DNA of 64,000 nt from Eutreptiella sp. 'Long Island Sound 2002' (taxonomy: Eukaryota > Euglenozoa > Euglenophyceae > Eutreptiales > Eutreptiaceae). A model generated the notes under the pieces. It saw only the letters and a list, made by a program, of their open reading frames with translations, had not been told where the DNA came from and made no database searches. Positions 21,117 to 33,195 of the stretch are shown piece after piece. Each line of letters opens with the position of its first letter. Position 1 is the stretch's first letter. The stretch spans positions 146,825,596 through 146,889,595 of the forward strand of contig OZ038381.1 in assembly GCA_964036045.1 (NCBI GenBank), read 5' to 3'. A program made the position numbers and the translations under genes.

Positions 21117-21387
21117 GTAACACCATGAGCACCTGTTGGGAAAACGTTTCAGACGATCGGCCTGCATTGAAGAGCACAGAGCAGGCGCACGCCAGGAGGA
21201 AAAGGAGAAGGGAGCGCGTACACACAGCGGGCCTGGTCTAAACAAGAAATGTGATATTCTGCATCCCGTGAACTATAGATAGTATAAATTCAGAATTCAC
21301 CGGGAGTTATACCCGAAATCGCTGAAATCACTGAAATCGCTGGAGTGCAGGATAGAGTGCAGCTAAATGAATTCCGAACCAGCTTCA
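21116..21387 (-). repeat. 3' LTR of gypsy-2
   Basis: 272 bp, TG...CA on the minus strand and near-identical to 13003-13274. It starts exactly where the ACCT tail of copy II stops, sharing one T. The polypurine tract follows at 21388. Confidence 0.75.
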
Positions 21388-21399
21388 CCCCCCCTTCCC

Positions 21400-22144
21400 A
21401 GAGGATTGTCACCTGCTCGGAAAGACATAAAGAGGACGGGAGGATCCCAGCTGTTCCGCTGGCACTTCCCTCATTGTGGGAGGGTACCACATACACCAAG
21501 GCCACCAGGCGAAAGAATCTGGGGGAAGGAGGGTTGGAAACACAAAGGAAACAGGTCCCTCCAGTCACCAGTAGACCTAAAGGCATAGCCTCAGGGATCA
21601 AAGACAGACAAAAAGCAACATTGTCGTGAAAGACCACAAGCAGGTATATGATGCTCGCCAGGACCGGCATTAAATCCTTATTTGGCCCGCACTCCCACCA
21701 ACAGACTTGAGAGCATTGGAATACCTCGAGGAACCATTGGCACTTGTGGGAGGGACATGACACTGCACCATGACAGGCGTCGACACGAACAATGGATTTT
21801 TCGGCTTTTTTTTGTTTCGGAAAAAATTTCTTCCGAATTGTTTTTTTGGGGTCCAATATTCCGAGCCCGGCTGCACGCGCACCATAAGCTTAAATGGACC
21901 TCATCATTGCGGTCCTGTATTCCAAGTCCTTTTGCAATTTATCCAGTCCAGGATGCATCAACTGACCATTGTGCCAATGGTCAATCAAGTCTTCCACCCG
22001 GTTTTCAGGTACCAAAAGCTTGTCCTTGAGAAACAGCTTGTCCCCGTCGTCCATCATTCCCTCCATCCATTCGTTGTCGGATGGCGCAGTCAGTGCATTC
22101 AAATATTTGAGCCAAAGTCGGAGTTTGCATAAGCATCGGACCAA
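21400..22144 (-). pseudogene. Integrase remnant, gypsy-2
   Basis: Same content as in gypsy-1: one His pair (DHWHNGQLMHPG), then coding signal split over frames, with no complete Cys pair and no readable catalytic core. The frame MRSI-stop occurs in both gypsy copies, so the damage predates their duplication. Confidence 0.6.
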
Positions 22145-22284
22145 TCCTCAGTGAAAACTGATTGTACTCCTTCAATGGCACGTACCATATCCTGCTCTTT
22201 CATTTGCCCCTCCATCGCTTGCACCTTCCCATCTCAGACTTGGGCGAGCTCCGTGCAGGATCCCGTCACAACAAAGCACGTGGC

Positions 22285-24293
22285 CTAGCCTTGTTCAAGG
22301 AGACGCTCCGCCTTGATGATGTGCTTGGCCTCCGCTGTCTTTTTGGCGTCACCATGCATAGAGGTATCCATCCATTCTTTCTGGGCTGGGTAGGCGCCAC
22401 GACTGAGGCAATCAGCCACAGTGTTATCCTTCCTTGAATCATACACTACACTGAAGTCAAACTCTCGGACCGGGTGCGTGGGGCTGCTCAACCCAAGGGG
22501 GTGTCGACGTGCTCCTTGTGTCAACTGTGCAGGCTTTGGTGGTCGGTGCACACGACAAATCGTTGCAAACCAATATGCCGGGACCACTTGCGCAAAGCGC
22601 ACATTATGGCATATGTCTGCTTTTCCCTTGCAGTCCAAGTGCGGCGTTGCCCCTCCGCCAAAATTCTACTCCAAAAGGCCACTGGGACATGGGCACCATC
22701 CTGTCGTACCTGCTCCAACACTGCTTCCACGGCATAATCTGATGCATCGGTGCGGAGCACAAATTCCTTGTCCGGACTGATAAGAATTAATCCCAACTTT
22801 CCCAGGACATTTCTTTGGAGCGTCTTGAACGCTTCTTCCACCTCTGTTGTCCAAGCCAGGTTTTCCCTCTTCCCTTCGTCCCATCGAACTTCAGAACCTG
22901 CAGCATTTTGTGCAATGGTCCCGGGAGTTCGGTGTAAATTCGTACATAACCCGAATGATAATTGCATAATCCCATGAAAGACGCCAGATCGATGATGGTG
23001 GTGGGGCGCTCCGAATGGTTCAAGGCAGTCAACTTGCCCGGCATCGGCCTGCGTTGCCCACCACCTACCACGTGTCCCGCAAACTCAAATTCCTCCACGA
23101 ATAAGGATGCCTTTGTCAGCTTGCATACCATTCAGTGGCGATCTGGGACGTCAAGCACTCCTCTCAAGCCTTTCTTGTGGGCCTTGATCAATTCATCCTC
23201 CGACATGTCCCCCGTGCCAGAACCGATGATGATGTCATCCATGAACGAGTCGGCGCAATCCCGCACACGTCCCAGCAGATCTTTCGTCATGCGTTGCAAT
23301 ACCCCTTTGCCACTCTTCGCTCCCATTGGCACCACTTTCCATTGCATGGGGCGGAGTGGCGTGCTCATTGCCGTACACGCCCTGCAGTCCTCATGCAGCG
23401 GCATCTGGTGATAACCATGTTTGAGATGGAACACCATATAGATGCGATCACAGGCCTGTTTTTGGAGGATAGAGTCGATTAAGGCAAGAGAGTACAAGAC
23501 ATTCTCGGTTTGCACAATCAACCCAAGGTACCCCACTACTACCCGCAATTTGCCCTTCTCCTTCTACGGCACTCTGAACACTGGGCTTGCCAACTCACTG
23601 TCCAAAGGGTCTATGCATCCACGCGCGATGAATTCTTTCAACAGCTTTTTCATGGCCTCCTCCTGCTCACCCTGAAGGTATTCTCGATGTCCAAATAATT
23701 TGGGTTGGGCTTCACTCTCATCCCTGCTGTGCCGAATGGACCTCGATCCGGTGGATTCTTGTGGGCCACACCCCTGAACATCCGTGGATAATCCTTCACC
23801 AATCTTTCCCGCAGCTCATCCACTCTTGGACATTTCCTTGCCCCTTGGCATGCAGATGTGGGCACGGTCACCACTGATCCTCTGGATTGCCCTGCAACAT
23901 TTCCTCATCCGTCATACCCTCTTCAACATCGTAGCTGTGCATGCTCGCAGACAGTTTTCTGGATTCTTGGATATTGTATGGGGTATCGGGCTGCAACTGA
24001 TACCCGAGCGTTGGAAATTCCACGCAGTGGGTTGGAAACCACAGGCTCCTGTTGATCGGCCATGTGGTCCTTAACCCTCGCCGCAGATGTTTCGTGGTGA
24101 TATTCCCCGTGATCAAATTTTGATCGCCCCACCACTGCAGGGATTTGACCCGGCTTCTGGCCAGCGTGGTTGCCACACAGCCATGCATCCCGACCTTCAT
24201 GTAGTTGACAACACAATCAATCTCGTCGAACGACAGGGCCTTGACTTCCATTTTAGGGTCTTTGTCCTCCTCGAACATGACCCTCATGGGCAC
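22285..24293 (-). pseudogene. Reverse transcriptase / RNase H, gypsy-2
   Basis: Carries HLKHGYHQMPLHEDC, FMDD at 23234-23245, FAGHVVGGG, and the RNase H residues in LRTDASDY, TAREKQTY and TDHQSL. The TGA between DVPDRH and MVCK (about 23132) is shared with gypsy-1. Between 23868 and 24293 lies the acidic segment upstream of RT (SYDVEEGMTDEEML), which continues beyond the point where gypsy-1 ends. Together these mark a Ty3/gypsy polymerase that is no longer functional. Confidence 0.88.
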
Positions 24294-24311
24294 GGCTTGT
24301 ATCCTCCGGCT

Positions 24312-24968
24312 TCAAGCCTCATCACCTGTGGTATGGCTTTTTGCACCGTTAACAAAGTACGTCCAGGTTGACCATGCCTGTCCCGGAGACGGGAAAGACG
24401 TTCCCGTAGTGTCGATGAATATAGCTTCATCCTGCGCAAGCAGGAATTCATTTAAAGCGATGGAAAGGATCTTGGATCTCAGAACTTCGCCATGGGCATC
24501 CCCTGAGCCGAGTCCATGTAGCACAAATTCTCCTTAGGCTCTATCGGCAGTAATTTTGTTCACGATCCGTTGCGAATCCTGTTGGGCTCCGTGTACATAC
24601 AGATGGCCCCATCTTTCTGCGCCCCAGTGCTTGTCCCACGCAGAGTCAGCCTTGTGCTAGTCCCTTGCTCACTTTCACAACTTGGGCGCCTCGTGTGATT
24701 CAAAGACATCCATCAAAGGTGTTTCCATTCCCCAGGCTTGCAAAGTTCGGCTATACTGCATCACGGGATAGACCATATTCCTGAAGGTGCTCACAATTGC
24801 TACCTTCAGAATTGATTGCACCGCACGTACAATCATCTCTCCTTCCTTTCCGGTCGATTGGGATCCACCAGGGGCATAATGCGTCAACAGCCATGAACAC
24901 CTCTCGTTTGCCTCAACATTGAGTGTGGCACAATGTGGCAGTGCTCCGGCTGAATTGCTGAGCATCAA
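24312..24968 (-). pseudogene. Protease-RT linker region, gypsy-2
   Basis: Two short frames (24524-24312 and 24968-24675) have ordinary composition (SKILSIALNEFLLAQDEAIF; QSILKVAIVSTFRNMVYPVM) and lie between protease and RT. They are probably parts of one Pol segment split by frameshifts. No catalytic motif is seen. Confidence 0.5.
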
Positions 24969-25420
24969 ATCCTAGCCTCATTATGATATTACAATTAGAA
25001 AGATCGGCCTCGCAGAATGTTCCATGGTGCATTAAGCGATCTGCTTGGTCCACTCCATCTGGTTGGTCATGCTCCCTGAATTCCAGGCCACGTTTTGCTT
25101 CATGGGCTCCTCCATCTATTGTACTGCCGTTGGCGCCTAGGAGGCGCACTTGTCACTGCGCTTCAGACATGTGTACAGAAACCGTCCCTTTCCCAGCAAC
25201 CTTACTTGGGCCCCAGTATCGACCAAGGCATCCGCCAGCACTTCTTTCTGTCCACACAATACGGGCAGTTTGAAGTCCAATTACCGCTCAGCGCCATGTC
25301 GTGTACGGACGACCCTCCCAGCATGCGACTCTAGCACGGATAGGTGCATAGGAATCTCAAACGTGTTATCAACTATCTCATAGATTTTGGGTTGTCCTGC
25401 CCATCCACGGGACTCTCCGT
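24969..25420 (-). pseudogene. Retropepsin-like aspartic protease, gypsy-2
   Basis: On the minus strand near 25205-25275 the sequence reads LPVLCGQKEVLADALVDTGA, with the Asp-Thr-Gly-Ala active-site motif at about 25209-25220. After a frame change the continuation is LLGANGSTIDGGAHEAKRG, the usual second half of an LTR-element protease. The DTGA half runs into TAG at about 25140, so the protein cannot be made in one frame. Upstream, IYEIVDNTFEIPMHLSVL leads back to the interrupted gag. The enzyme would process Gag-Pol. Confidence 0.72.
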
Positions 25421-25438
25421 GGTCTCTGACACCTTCTT
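25420..25438. repeat. Target-site duplication of LINE-B, 3' side
   Basis: tggtctctgacaccttctt, repeated at 36365-36383. The last two T merge with the poly(T) run. Confidence 0.85.
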
Positions 25439-25451
25439 TTTTTTTTTTTTT

Positions 25452-25969
25452 CGGAAATACACAGTTCACAGTCCAACGGTCCGCTGAGTAGGAAGGCCAG
25501 CCCATTATACAGATCGGTGGCCCACATCCCAAGTCATGGGTTAGCAAATCCGTGGGTGGGAAGGCAAACCAGCGTTCCGCCAAAGAGTGAACGGCAGTGC
25601 AAAGTGCTAGGATAAAAACATAGGTGGTATCCCCGTGTGCAGTCGCCCCATTGCCATCCCCGGGGGTGATGGGCAACCATGGGGGTGCCCAGGGGGCTGG
25701 GACCTACCAGTGCCAGGCTCCAGTCATGCATACATACGCAGAGGGGGGAGGAAACAGGGATGTCCACATCGAGGGCGTTAATGTAGGTGTCGGAGTGCCA
25801 GGGACGGGCCGACTCGGCGCTAGTCGGTTAAAAAATAGAAAAAGGCAGAAGCAAGACAGATGACAGGTACACACAGGACAAGGGTGAACAAGCAGGAGAA
25901 AATATGGGCTGCAGCGAGCACCGTGTCAATGCCTGAGGTATGTAGAGGGCCCTGATGGCGGTCTCCCAC
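25452..25969 (-). other. 3' UTR of LINE-B
   Basis: Lies between the ORF2 remnant and the poly(A) tail. It holds no further conserved coding motif. Confidence 0.55.
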
Positions 25970-28900
25970 TTACTTCAGGGCAGAGATCGGGCGAAGCGTT
26001 GACTTCAGACCTGAAGAGGGAGGGCGCGGCACATCGGCAAGGGCAGCAACGCATTTACACAGGGCGGGACGAGTGGAGCCAGTCGCGCGAGTGAAATGGG
26101 TTGGGTTCAGAGGAGGTCGTGGGGACGTCATCAGCAAGAGCGAATGTGACGGCATCCACTGCATGTTTCTGGTAGTGACTAATGAACCTTCTCGCAGCCC
26201 CTGACCCATCCAGGGACTGCAGTAGGTGCTGATAGAGGGAGCATGGTACAGCGAGGCGTCCAGCGATGCCCAGATCTCGGTGGAGCGCCGTGCTGCGCGA
26301 TCTGGCAAACCAATGCAGGCTGTGGCCAGGATGAAAACCAGGCGTTGATGAGGCGGTGGGAGGGGGAGCAGTGAGCAAGTACACCGTGCACGCTGAGGTT
26401 GTGTCGCAGGTGGCAGTGAGGGCATGGGCGTGGGGGACACTCGTCTTTCCAGAAACTCACGTAGTGGGAGTAGTTTCTCCGTGACTGAAGGCCGAAGAGC
26501 CATTTGTGCCAAGCCAGTCGACGGAATTTCAGGGGGTACCAGGTGGAGGGGTGGAAGTGGTCGTGGGAGTGTTGCGCGATCAGGTCGTGAGTCCAGACCT
26601 TGTGGGGAGGCAACATGAGTTCTCCCCGATAGATGACATCGCAGGGTGTTTGTGCTGTGTCGGGGGGGGGGGGGTGGAGCCATACTTGGCGAACTCGTCG
26701 GACGTTTCCTGATGCACGTGACCTGTATGCCCTTCAATCCATTCCAGTGATTGGTTTTTGGAGAGGAGGGAATGTCTGGCTTGTAGGACCCACCTGGACT
26801 GGCGGACGGGCCGCCTAGTACCCGTGGTGGCGGCAATGGCACCCTTGCAATCAACTCGCAGTGTCGCGTAAGGGGGAGAGAAGTGGGAGCCCAGCAAAAT
26901 CCCAACAACCTCAGCCTTGTACAAATTCGGGTTGCCCGGCACGCGGCAGAGAAACAATGCGCCCGTCTCGAAAGACAGCGGACGCGCCAGACGCCGGGGG
27001 GGACCCGATACGGCTGCCGTCGGTATAGGTATAGTCGGGAGGGGGGCCAGAGTTGGGCACTACATATGCTACTAGTCCTGCCACTGAGGCGAGTTCAGTG
27101 GCGCCTCGTAGGGCCTTCCTGGATCTCCAGGAGACTGTGAGGGGGAGCATGCTCGATGTGGGCGGGGGTCCCAACAGGGAGAGGGCCCGGCCAAAAAGAG
27201 CGCGCGGAGATATGTGCGAGGGGGAGCTCACTCGCAACGTGTCAAGCAAGGGGTTCCTGTGTAGGGAGTCAAGGACACGAGTGGGTCACAAGATCTGCAG
27301 GCATCCAAGGCCAAGTCCCCGGGAGCGATGGGTATACAGGGTCTTCTTGGCAACGAGCGACGGTAGACCCGACACCGCAAAAACAAAGCGTTCCATGGCC
27401 GACGAAAGTTCCTGTAGCTGCGTGTTGCTGAGGGGGTAGCATTCGCAACGGTACAGAAGGCGGGGCGGGATCACGGTGTTGACAAGGAGCACTCTGTCAA
27501 GCGTCTGTATTGGGTGTGCATTGAGGTCAGCCAGCTGATTGAGGAGCTCGTCAACAATTATTTCATAGCCCGCTGTCTGGGCCATGTAGGCTGGCAGTGG
27601 GTGGCCGAGGTGCATGAGGTGGGATACCTGAAGCATGGGGTGCTCGGTAGTGTCTGCCCACTCGGGCAGGGACACACAGGGCTCGACGGTCCAGAAGACG
27701 GAGCCGGCCTGCACAGGATCAGGGGGTTGAGCGTACTTGGGCAGCGAGGGCGGCATGAGGGGGCGGCGCAAGAGGGGCAGACATTCGCTCTTGGCTACAT
27801 TGAGTTGACAGCCAATTAGGTTCAGTCCCCGCTGTACCTGAGACGCAGCGAGATCCCCGTTGCCACGCGCGATGTGTGTGGATACATCGTCGACATAGGC
27901 AGAGACGGTGAGTCCCTGGGACCGGAGGTACCTGAGGGGGATTTCAAAAACCAGGACAAAAAGGAAGCAGGAGAGGGGGCACCCTTGTTTCACGCCATGT
28001 GTCGTTCGAAAAGCCTCGTCGGGGCTGCCTCGGATGAAAGTGGATCCATGCTCAAGCACCGTTTGGATTAGGCGCAGTAGCTTGAGTGGTGTCCCCATCT
28101 GTTCCAAGACCTCACTAATTGAGATTTTTGGCGGACTGTCAAAGGCGTGGTACATGTCGAAGGCGTATATGGCCTCCCACGTGGTGCCCGTGTCAAGGTC
28201 GTTCAGGAAGGCTTGGGTAGCGTGTGCTGTGGACACACCACGTCAACCTCCGTACTGACGGGTATTTATAAGGGGGGATACAGGCGCATGTGCGTCCAGC
28301 GCATGAGCAGGCGGTAGATGCTGTTGCTCATGGCAATGGGGCGCCACCTGTCGGGGTTGCGCCAGGGGCCTTTCCCTTTGTAGACGCACAGCGTCTCTGA
28401 GGTTAGCCAGGCATGAAGAATGTGTCCCGTCTCGTAGCAGAGAGAGAGGCATTGGTGCACAAGGGAGAAGCAGGGGTCGGGGAGGATGGACAGGAGGTAC
28501 GGTGGTACCCCGTCTGGACCTGGGGACTTTTCGCACGCAGAGCGTGCGAGGGAAAGCAGTTCGGGGACGGTCGGGGGGGCACATCGGGGATTGTGGGTGA
28601 CCACGGGATGTATTCAGCACCCGACCTGCACCAGGGGGAGTTTCTTTGGAGGATCCTCTGTATTTTCTGTGTGGGTACGGGGAGGGTCGATGGGGACGGG
28701 GGGGTGAGGAGTGTGTGTTTGACACGTCGAAAAAAGGTTTTCGAGCGTCGCTTCGCTTGGCGCGCCAGCTGTTTGACCAGTTGGTACCAGTCAGAGACGT
28801 CTGGTGGGGGGCCTGTGGTCTGGGGGCGGGAGGCATTGACCTGGCGCATTGCAGCCAGCATACACCCGGGGATCCTGCTGTAGCAGTCCTCGACATCTTG

Positions 28901-30519
28901 CGACGAGTCAGGGGCCTCGACATCCTGCAATGCACGGGAGACGAGCGCCCGGTACAGCTGGACATCTCGTCTGTTCCAATGCGCACAGCGTGTCTCAGGG
29001 AGGTGTGGTGTAGTCCACGGGATAGTGGGGACAGTTATAGGGTCATGGTCAGAGGCACCATGGACGGAGGAGAAATCAATTACCCGCGCAGACGACACCT
29101 CAAAGTCATTGTGGTACAGCCGTGTGCCGTATGCACGGTCAATGTAGCTTTTCGTGCCGGCGAAGCGCCACACTCTGGTGTACGGGTTACTGTCGGTGTG
29201 CGGCAGTAAAAGGCCAACCAGGGAACCCGCTTTCTCCTTAGCAGCAAGCCAGGGCCAGACATTTGCGTGCAGGGCTGTGGTGTGGGACGTGTGTGTGGTG
29301 CCATTGTAATCTCCCATGATGACATAGCAGTCACGGAGTAAGGTGTCAAGGTGGGGCTCGCACACACGTTTCTCTTTCAGGGTATGGGGGCCATAAAATG
29401 AGGCAAGGCGCATGGGCGGCACCAGTGCGTTGGGGTGCAGATGTAGTTCAACAGAGACGAGTATTCCCGGGATGTGGATGTGCAGGGGGGGGGTTTGGGG
29501 GAGATAGATGTGTGTACGAGAATGGCAACTCCGTTTTTGGAGGAAGGGGAGCTGTGGAGCAAATGGAAGCCCCAGTGGAGGGCAACACACTCGAAGTCAC
29601 GGATGTGTGCCGTGGCCCAGGGTTTGAACTCCTGGATGCATATGGTATGGGGGAGTGGCTGGAAACCAGAGAGTAGATGGCAGAACCGGTTCGGGGTGAT
29701 GTCTGGTCCACCAACGTTCAGGGAGGCGTGCATGAGGGCTGAGCAAGGCCTGAAGACTACGTGGCCAGTTTCAGGTGGCTTTGGGGGGGTGGCTGTCTGT
29801 GCAGGTGCAGGCGGGGTGCCGGGTTGGTCAGCTCGCAAGGGCGCATCTGCATTGCGGTCAGCTGGGGGGCAGGGGGGCAGGGACGGGCAGAGTATGTCAG
29901 GTAGTGGGGTCCTGCGTGCATCGATGCTGACGGGTCGGCCAGGGAGCAGAGCTCCAGCCAGTTGTATCAGTGTTGCGTACAGCAGCGATATGCCAGCGAT
30001 GACATAGTGGTTATGGCGGTAGGTGCAGAACGTGGATACGTGGACCGCAGCAACGAGGTTCCATATCAGGCGCACACTTGTGGGACAGGGAGAGGATAGA
30101 ACGTGAATGGCCAATTTCAGCTCATCGTAGGTGCTCACCACTGTGTCGGATGACGGAGGAGTGTTTGATACAGCACGGGGCATCGTTGTACAGCTGTAAG
30201 GAGATGAGGCGGCATCAGGGCAGTCGAGGGAGCACAACTAGGGGTGGGAGGAGAGAAACAAACCGTCGTCAGGCGGAGATCCGGCTTCGTCCCGAGCACG
30301 CTTGACTTGTGAGGTCATGCCCTCATCATCCTGGTCGACCCCAGACATTGATGGGACCGGCGACTTCGGCGCATCATCAGTGCGCGAGGGTCCTACGAAT
30401 TCGGGTAGGTGGAACGGGGCCATTGGGGCAAGCGCTGCTAGATTGGATTCATTAAGCGCCGGCAGTGGGAGGGACGGGAGACTTAGCTTTTCAAGACGTT
30501 GTGAAATGCTATCAGTCAA
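25970..30519 (-). pseudogene. LINE-B ORF2: endonuclease, RT, RNase H
   Basis: Start MTDSISQRLEKL at 30519. Endonuclease: SLNVGG and HTICIQEFKP, then IMGDYNGT, SYIDRAYGT and ASDHDPI, the APE-type catalytic set. RT: LCVYKGKGPWRNPDRWRPIA, FDMYHAFDS, GVKQGCPLS and YVDD at 27886-27897. RNase H: YTDGSRIG, LYKAEVVGILLG, RVDCKGA and EGHTGHVHQETSDEFAKYG. A Cys/His cluster (CPHCHLRHN...H...C) follows. Estimated 1,500 residues. Broken by TAG at 30238, TGA at 28243 and 27286, and frame changes at G runs (29485-29493, 28571-28577, 28271-28276, 26662-26674). The enzyme would nick target DNA and reverse-transcribe LINE RNA at the site. Confidence 0.88.
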
Positions 30520-30590
30520 GTCAAGGCCTTAGGTCCTTGATATCACGAAGATGGGTCCGGGCAAGGTGGCCCCGTAAGCCAAGTATGCTG

Positions 30591-30601
30591 ACTTGTTTGA
30601 T
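30591..30601. repeat. Target-site duplication of copy III, left
   Basis: acttgtttgat, matching acttgattgat at 33761-33771 with one mismatch. Confidence 0.6.
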
Positions 30602-31178
30602 TGACACCAGCACTAGCACGCACAGGTCACCGGGGAAAGCGCGCGCACACGCCCCGTGCCCGAACCCGCACCCTCGTTCTCGCTACTTGTAGGACCCAGC
30701 ATCCTACGCCCGCCCCCGAAGCCCAGGGCCCTCCGCCGTCTCCCACAGCCCTCTCCTCCGCCTCCGACTCCACAGCCTCCACCACCACAACCACCTCATC
30801 CACCACCACGACCACGTCCTCATCCAGCACTCCACCACCCAAGTCACGCGGGAAACCTCCCATACGGGCCCCCAAACCCGTCCCCACCGCGAGCAACCCC
30901 GCCGCCGCCAAGGCCCACGCCCCGACGAGGCCCGCACCCGCAACCCAGGCGAAACCCAAGACCGCCGCCAAACAGCCTCCCAAACCCGTCAGGCGCCACG
31001 ACCGCAACCCGCAGCCAAGCCAAGACCCAAGCCCAAGCCCGGCGCCACGACTGCAGCGCGAGCCCGACTCCCCGAGGACGTCCTGTATGACATTCGGCCG
31101 CAGCCGTCTTAGGCCCGGAGGCAGCAGCACCCAGCACTGCGCCCCCCCGCCGTCACCGACGCCGCCGCCACCAACTTC

Positions 31179-31775
31179 ATGGCGGTGCGCGCCGCGGCCG
31201 AAGCACGACGCACCTCGTCCCGCCACCTCTCAAAACTTGCACCCCAGGCCCACGGACCACCCCCGACCGGACCAGATCGACGCCACAGTCCACCAGCCCA
31301 AGACCGCGGCCCCGCCCAGGGACAGTGGTGGCAGCGCTGGACCCACACGCAGCTCTGGGAGCTGCGAAAGTGGGTCCGGACAGAGCCCCCCCTCGAGGGC
31401 CTGGTCCAACGGCCCCGCAAGGGGTCGGTGGAGAACAGCCACCTCCAGCCGACAGGGGGGTGGATGACGCAGGCCACATGGGAAGCCATGCTGGCCCAGG
31501 CGCTCCACCCCCTGGGAGTCCACCCCCGCGACCTGCCCGCGCCCCAGGACCACCCGTATGTCCTCAAGCGCCTGCGAGAGACCCTCCAGGAGACGCAGCG
31601 AGACGGCATCCGCCTGTGGGACATCGGCCAAAGCCCAACCCCGCACACACACACCCCCTCGCCACCCCACAAGCGCCGGGGCACCGACGCCGGCGGCACT
31701 CGGAGCACCCCAGGAGCCCAGCGCGCCACACAACACGACGCGCCTGACCCCCGAGCCAGCGGCGCCGCCACCTAA
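31179..31775 (+). CDS. ORF1-like protein of copy III
   Basis: A 198-codon frame. The first 45 residues are Pro/Arg-rich. Residues about 48-66 (WWQRWTHTQLWELRKWV) recur in copy V at about 57580 (WPQRWTHRQLWELRKWA). Residues about 90-150 (MTQATWEAMLAQAL, PYVLKRLRETLQ) resemble copy I at 1690-1780. The tail is low-complexity. Conservation of two Trp-rich segments between separate copies, on the sense strand of each, supports former translation. The first Met may not be the true start, because related Pro-rich sequence runs upstream in other frames. No database family is recognised; an RNA-binding ORF1 role is a guess. Confidence 0.45.
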   Translation: MAVRAAAEARRTSSRHLSKLAPQAHGPPPTGPDRRHSPPAQDRGPAQGQWWQRWTHTQLWELRKWVRTEPPLEGLVQRPRKGSVENSHLQPTGGWMTQATWEAMLAQALHPLGVHPRDLPAPQDHPYVLKRLRETLQETQRDGIRLWDIGQSPTPHTHTPSPPHKRRGTDAGGTRSTPGAQRATQHDAPDPRASGAAT

Positions 31776-32259
31776 CCCCGTTGCCCAACCAGCCCAGCCA
31801 GCCACCACCGCCACATTAGGCCTCGACCGGAAGACACCAAACAAACCAGCCGAAGGACGCCAACGCACACGCCAACGTGCACCGCTACGCGCTATGACAC
31901 CAAAACCAAGCCTGCAACCGTCACAACCGCCTAACCCAGCCAAAGCCCCAACACGAATCCAACCTGAGGCACAGCCCAAAACCGCTAACCCTTGACTCCT
32001 AACCAAGCCCGCCGAGGGAGCAACGTAGCCACAGCCCACACCCACAGCCCACAGGACCACCTAACCAGCCAGCACCTAAAGCAAAGAGCCACCTAACCAA
32101 ACCCACCCTGACCCATACCCGTGTACATCAGGACGCGCGAGCTGCACCCCTGGGGCACGGCCGCCAAAGCACTGACGACACACGCCAGAGAACACGACAC
32201 TATCGCACCACTGCACCAGTTGCCCATGCTTGTGTCTGCAGTGTACGCCCGCCCCCTTC

Positions 32260-32350
32260 TTTGTAAAGAATTTGAAAAAAAATCCTTTTGTCTATTTTTT
32301 CTGAAAAAAAAAAAAAAGAGACGAGAAGGCACGAAAAAATAAATAAAAAA
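32260..32350 (+). other. A/T-run block in copy III
   Basis: Contains A8, T6, A14 and aaaaaataaataaaaaatt in otherwise T-poor sequence. It may correspond to the aaataaataaa run of copy II (17968-17991). Confidence 0.4.
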
Positions 32351-32414
32351 TTAGGGGGCGAGGAAGAGAGACACAACCACCAACGGCACACGCACACCGC
32401 ACACAGCGCGCACG

Positions 32415-33195
32415 CCGGTGAACAGGCGCCACCTGGGCCAGGACACCGCGCACGCACAAGCACCAAGGACAACAAAGGGATGGGACACCACGGCCAGGCA
32501 CACCGGTGAACAGGAGCCAAATGGCCCAGGACACCGCGCACACAAAGCAGCACACCAAGCGGACACGTCGGTGAACAGGAGGCAAGTGACCCAGGACACC
32601 CCACACACAACACAACACACCGAGCAGGCGCACCGGTGAACAGGAGCCAGGTGGCCAAGGACACCGCACACGCAACACGACAAGCCACGCGAGCACACCG
32701 GTGAACAGAAGCCAAGTGGCCCAGGACACCGCACAAGCAAAGCAACGCACCGAATGGGCGCAGGGGTGAACAGGAGCCAAGTGGCCCTGGACACCGCAGA
32801 AGCAACGCAACACACCGAGCTGGCACACCGGTGAACAGGAGCCAAGTGGCCCAGGACAACGCACACACAAAGCAGCACACCAAGCAGACACACCGGTGAA
32901 CAGGAGCCAAGTGACCCAGGACACCCCGCACACAACACAACACATCGAGTGGGCGCACCGGTGAACAGGAGTCAAGTGGCCCAGGACACCGCACACGCAA
33001 CACGACAAACCATGCGAGCATACCGCTGAACAGGAGCCAAGTGGCCCAGGACACCGCACAAGCAGAGCAACGCACCGAACAGGCGCACCGGTGAACAGGA
33101 GCCAAGTGGCCCTCGACACCGCAGACGCAACACAACGCACAGAGCGGGCACACCGGTATACAGGAGCCAAGTGGCCCAGGACACCGCGCACACGT
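32415..33195 (+). repeat. 65-bp tandem array of copy III, about 12 units
   Basis: cggtgaacagg starts recur every 65 bp after an 89-bp first step (32415, 32504, 32569, 32634 and on). The units are related to those of copy II (gaacaggagccaagtggcccaggacaccgcac) but more diverged from each other. Confidence 0.88.

Larger units (their letters stand above)
21116..25420 (-). mobile_element. Ty3/gypsy element, pol and 3' LTR (gypsy-2)
   Basis: Minus-strand order from high to low coordinate: protease, RT, RNase H, integrase remnant, polypurine tract, 3' LTR. The element continues at 36384-40200 after LINE-B, as shown by the 19-bp duplication at the junction and by the reading frame GNWDKKVSET resuming across it. 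No 5' LTR is found in the window. All genes carry stops or frame breaks. Confidence 0.88.
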
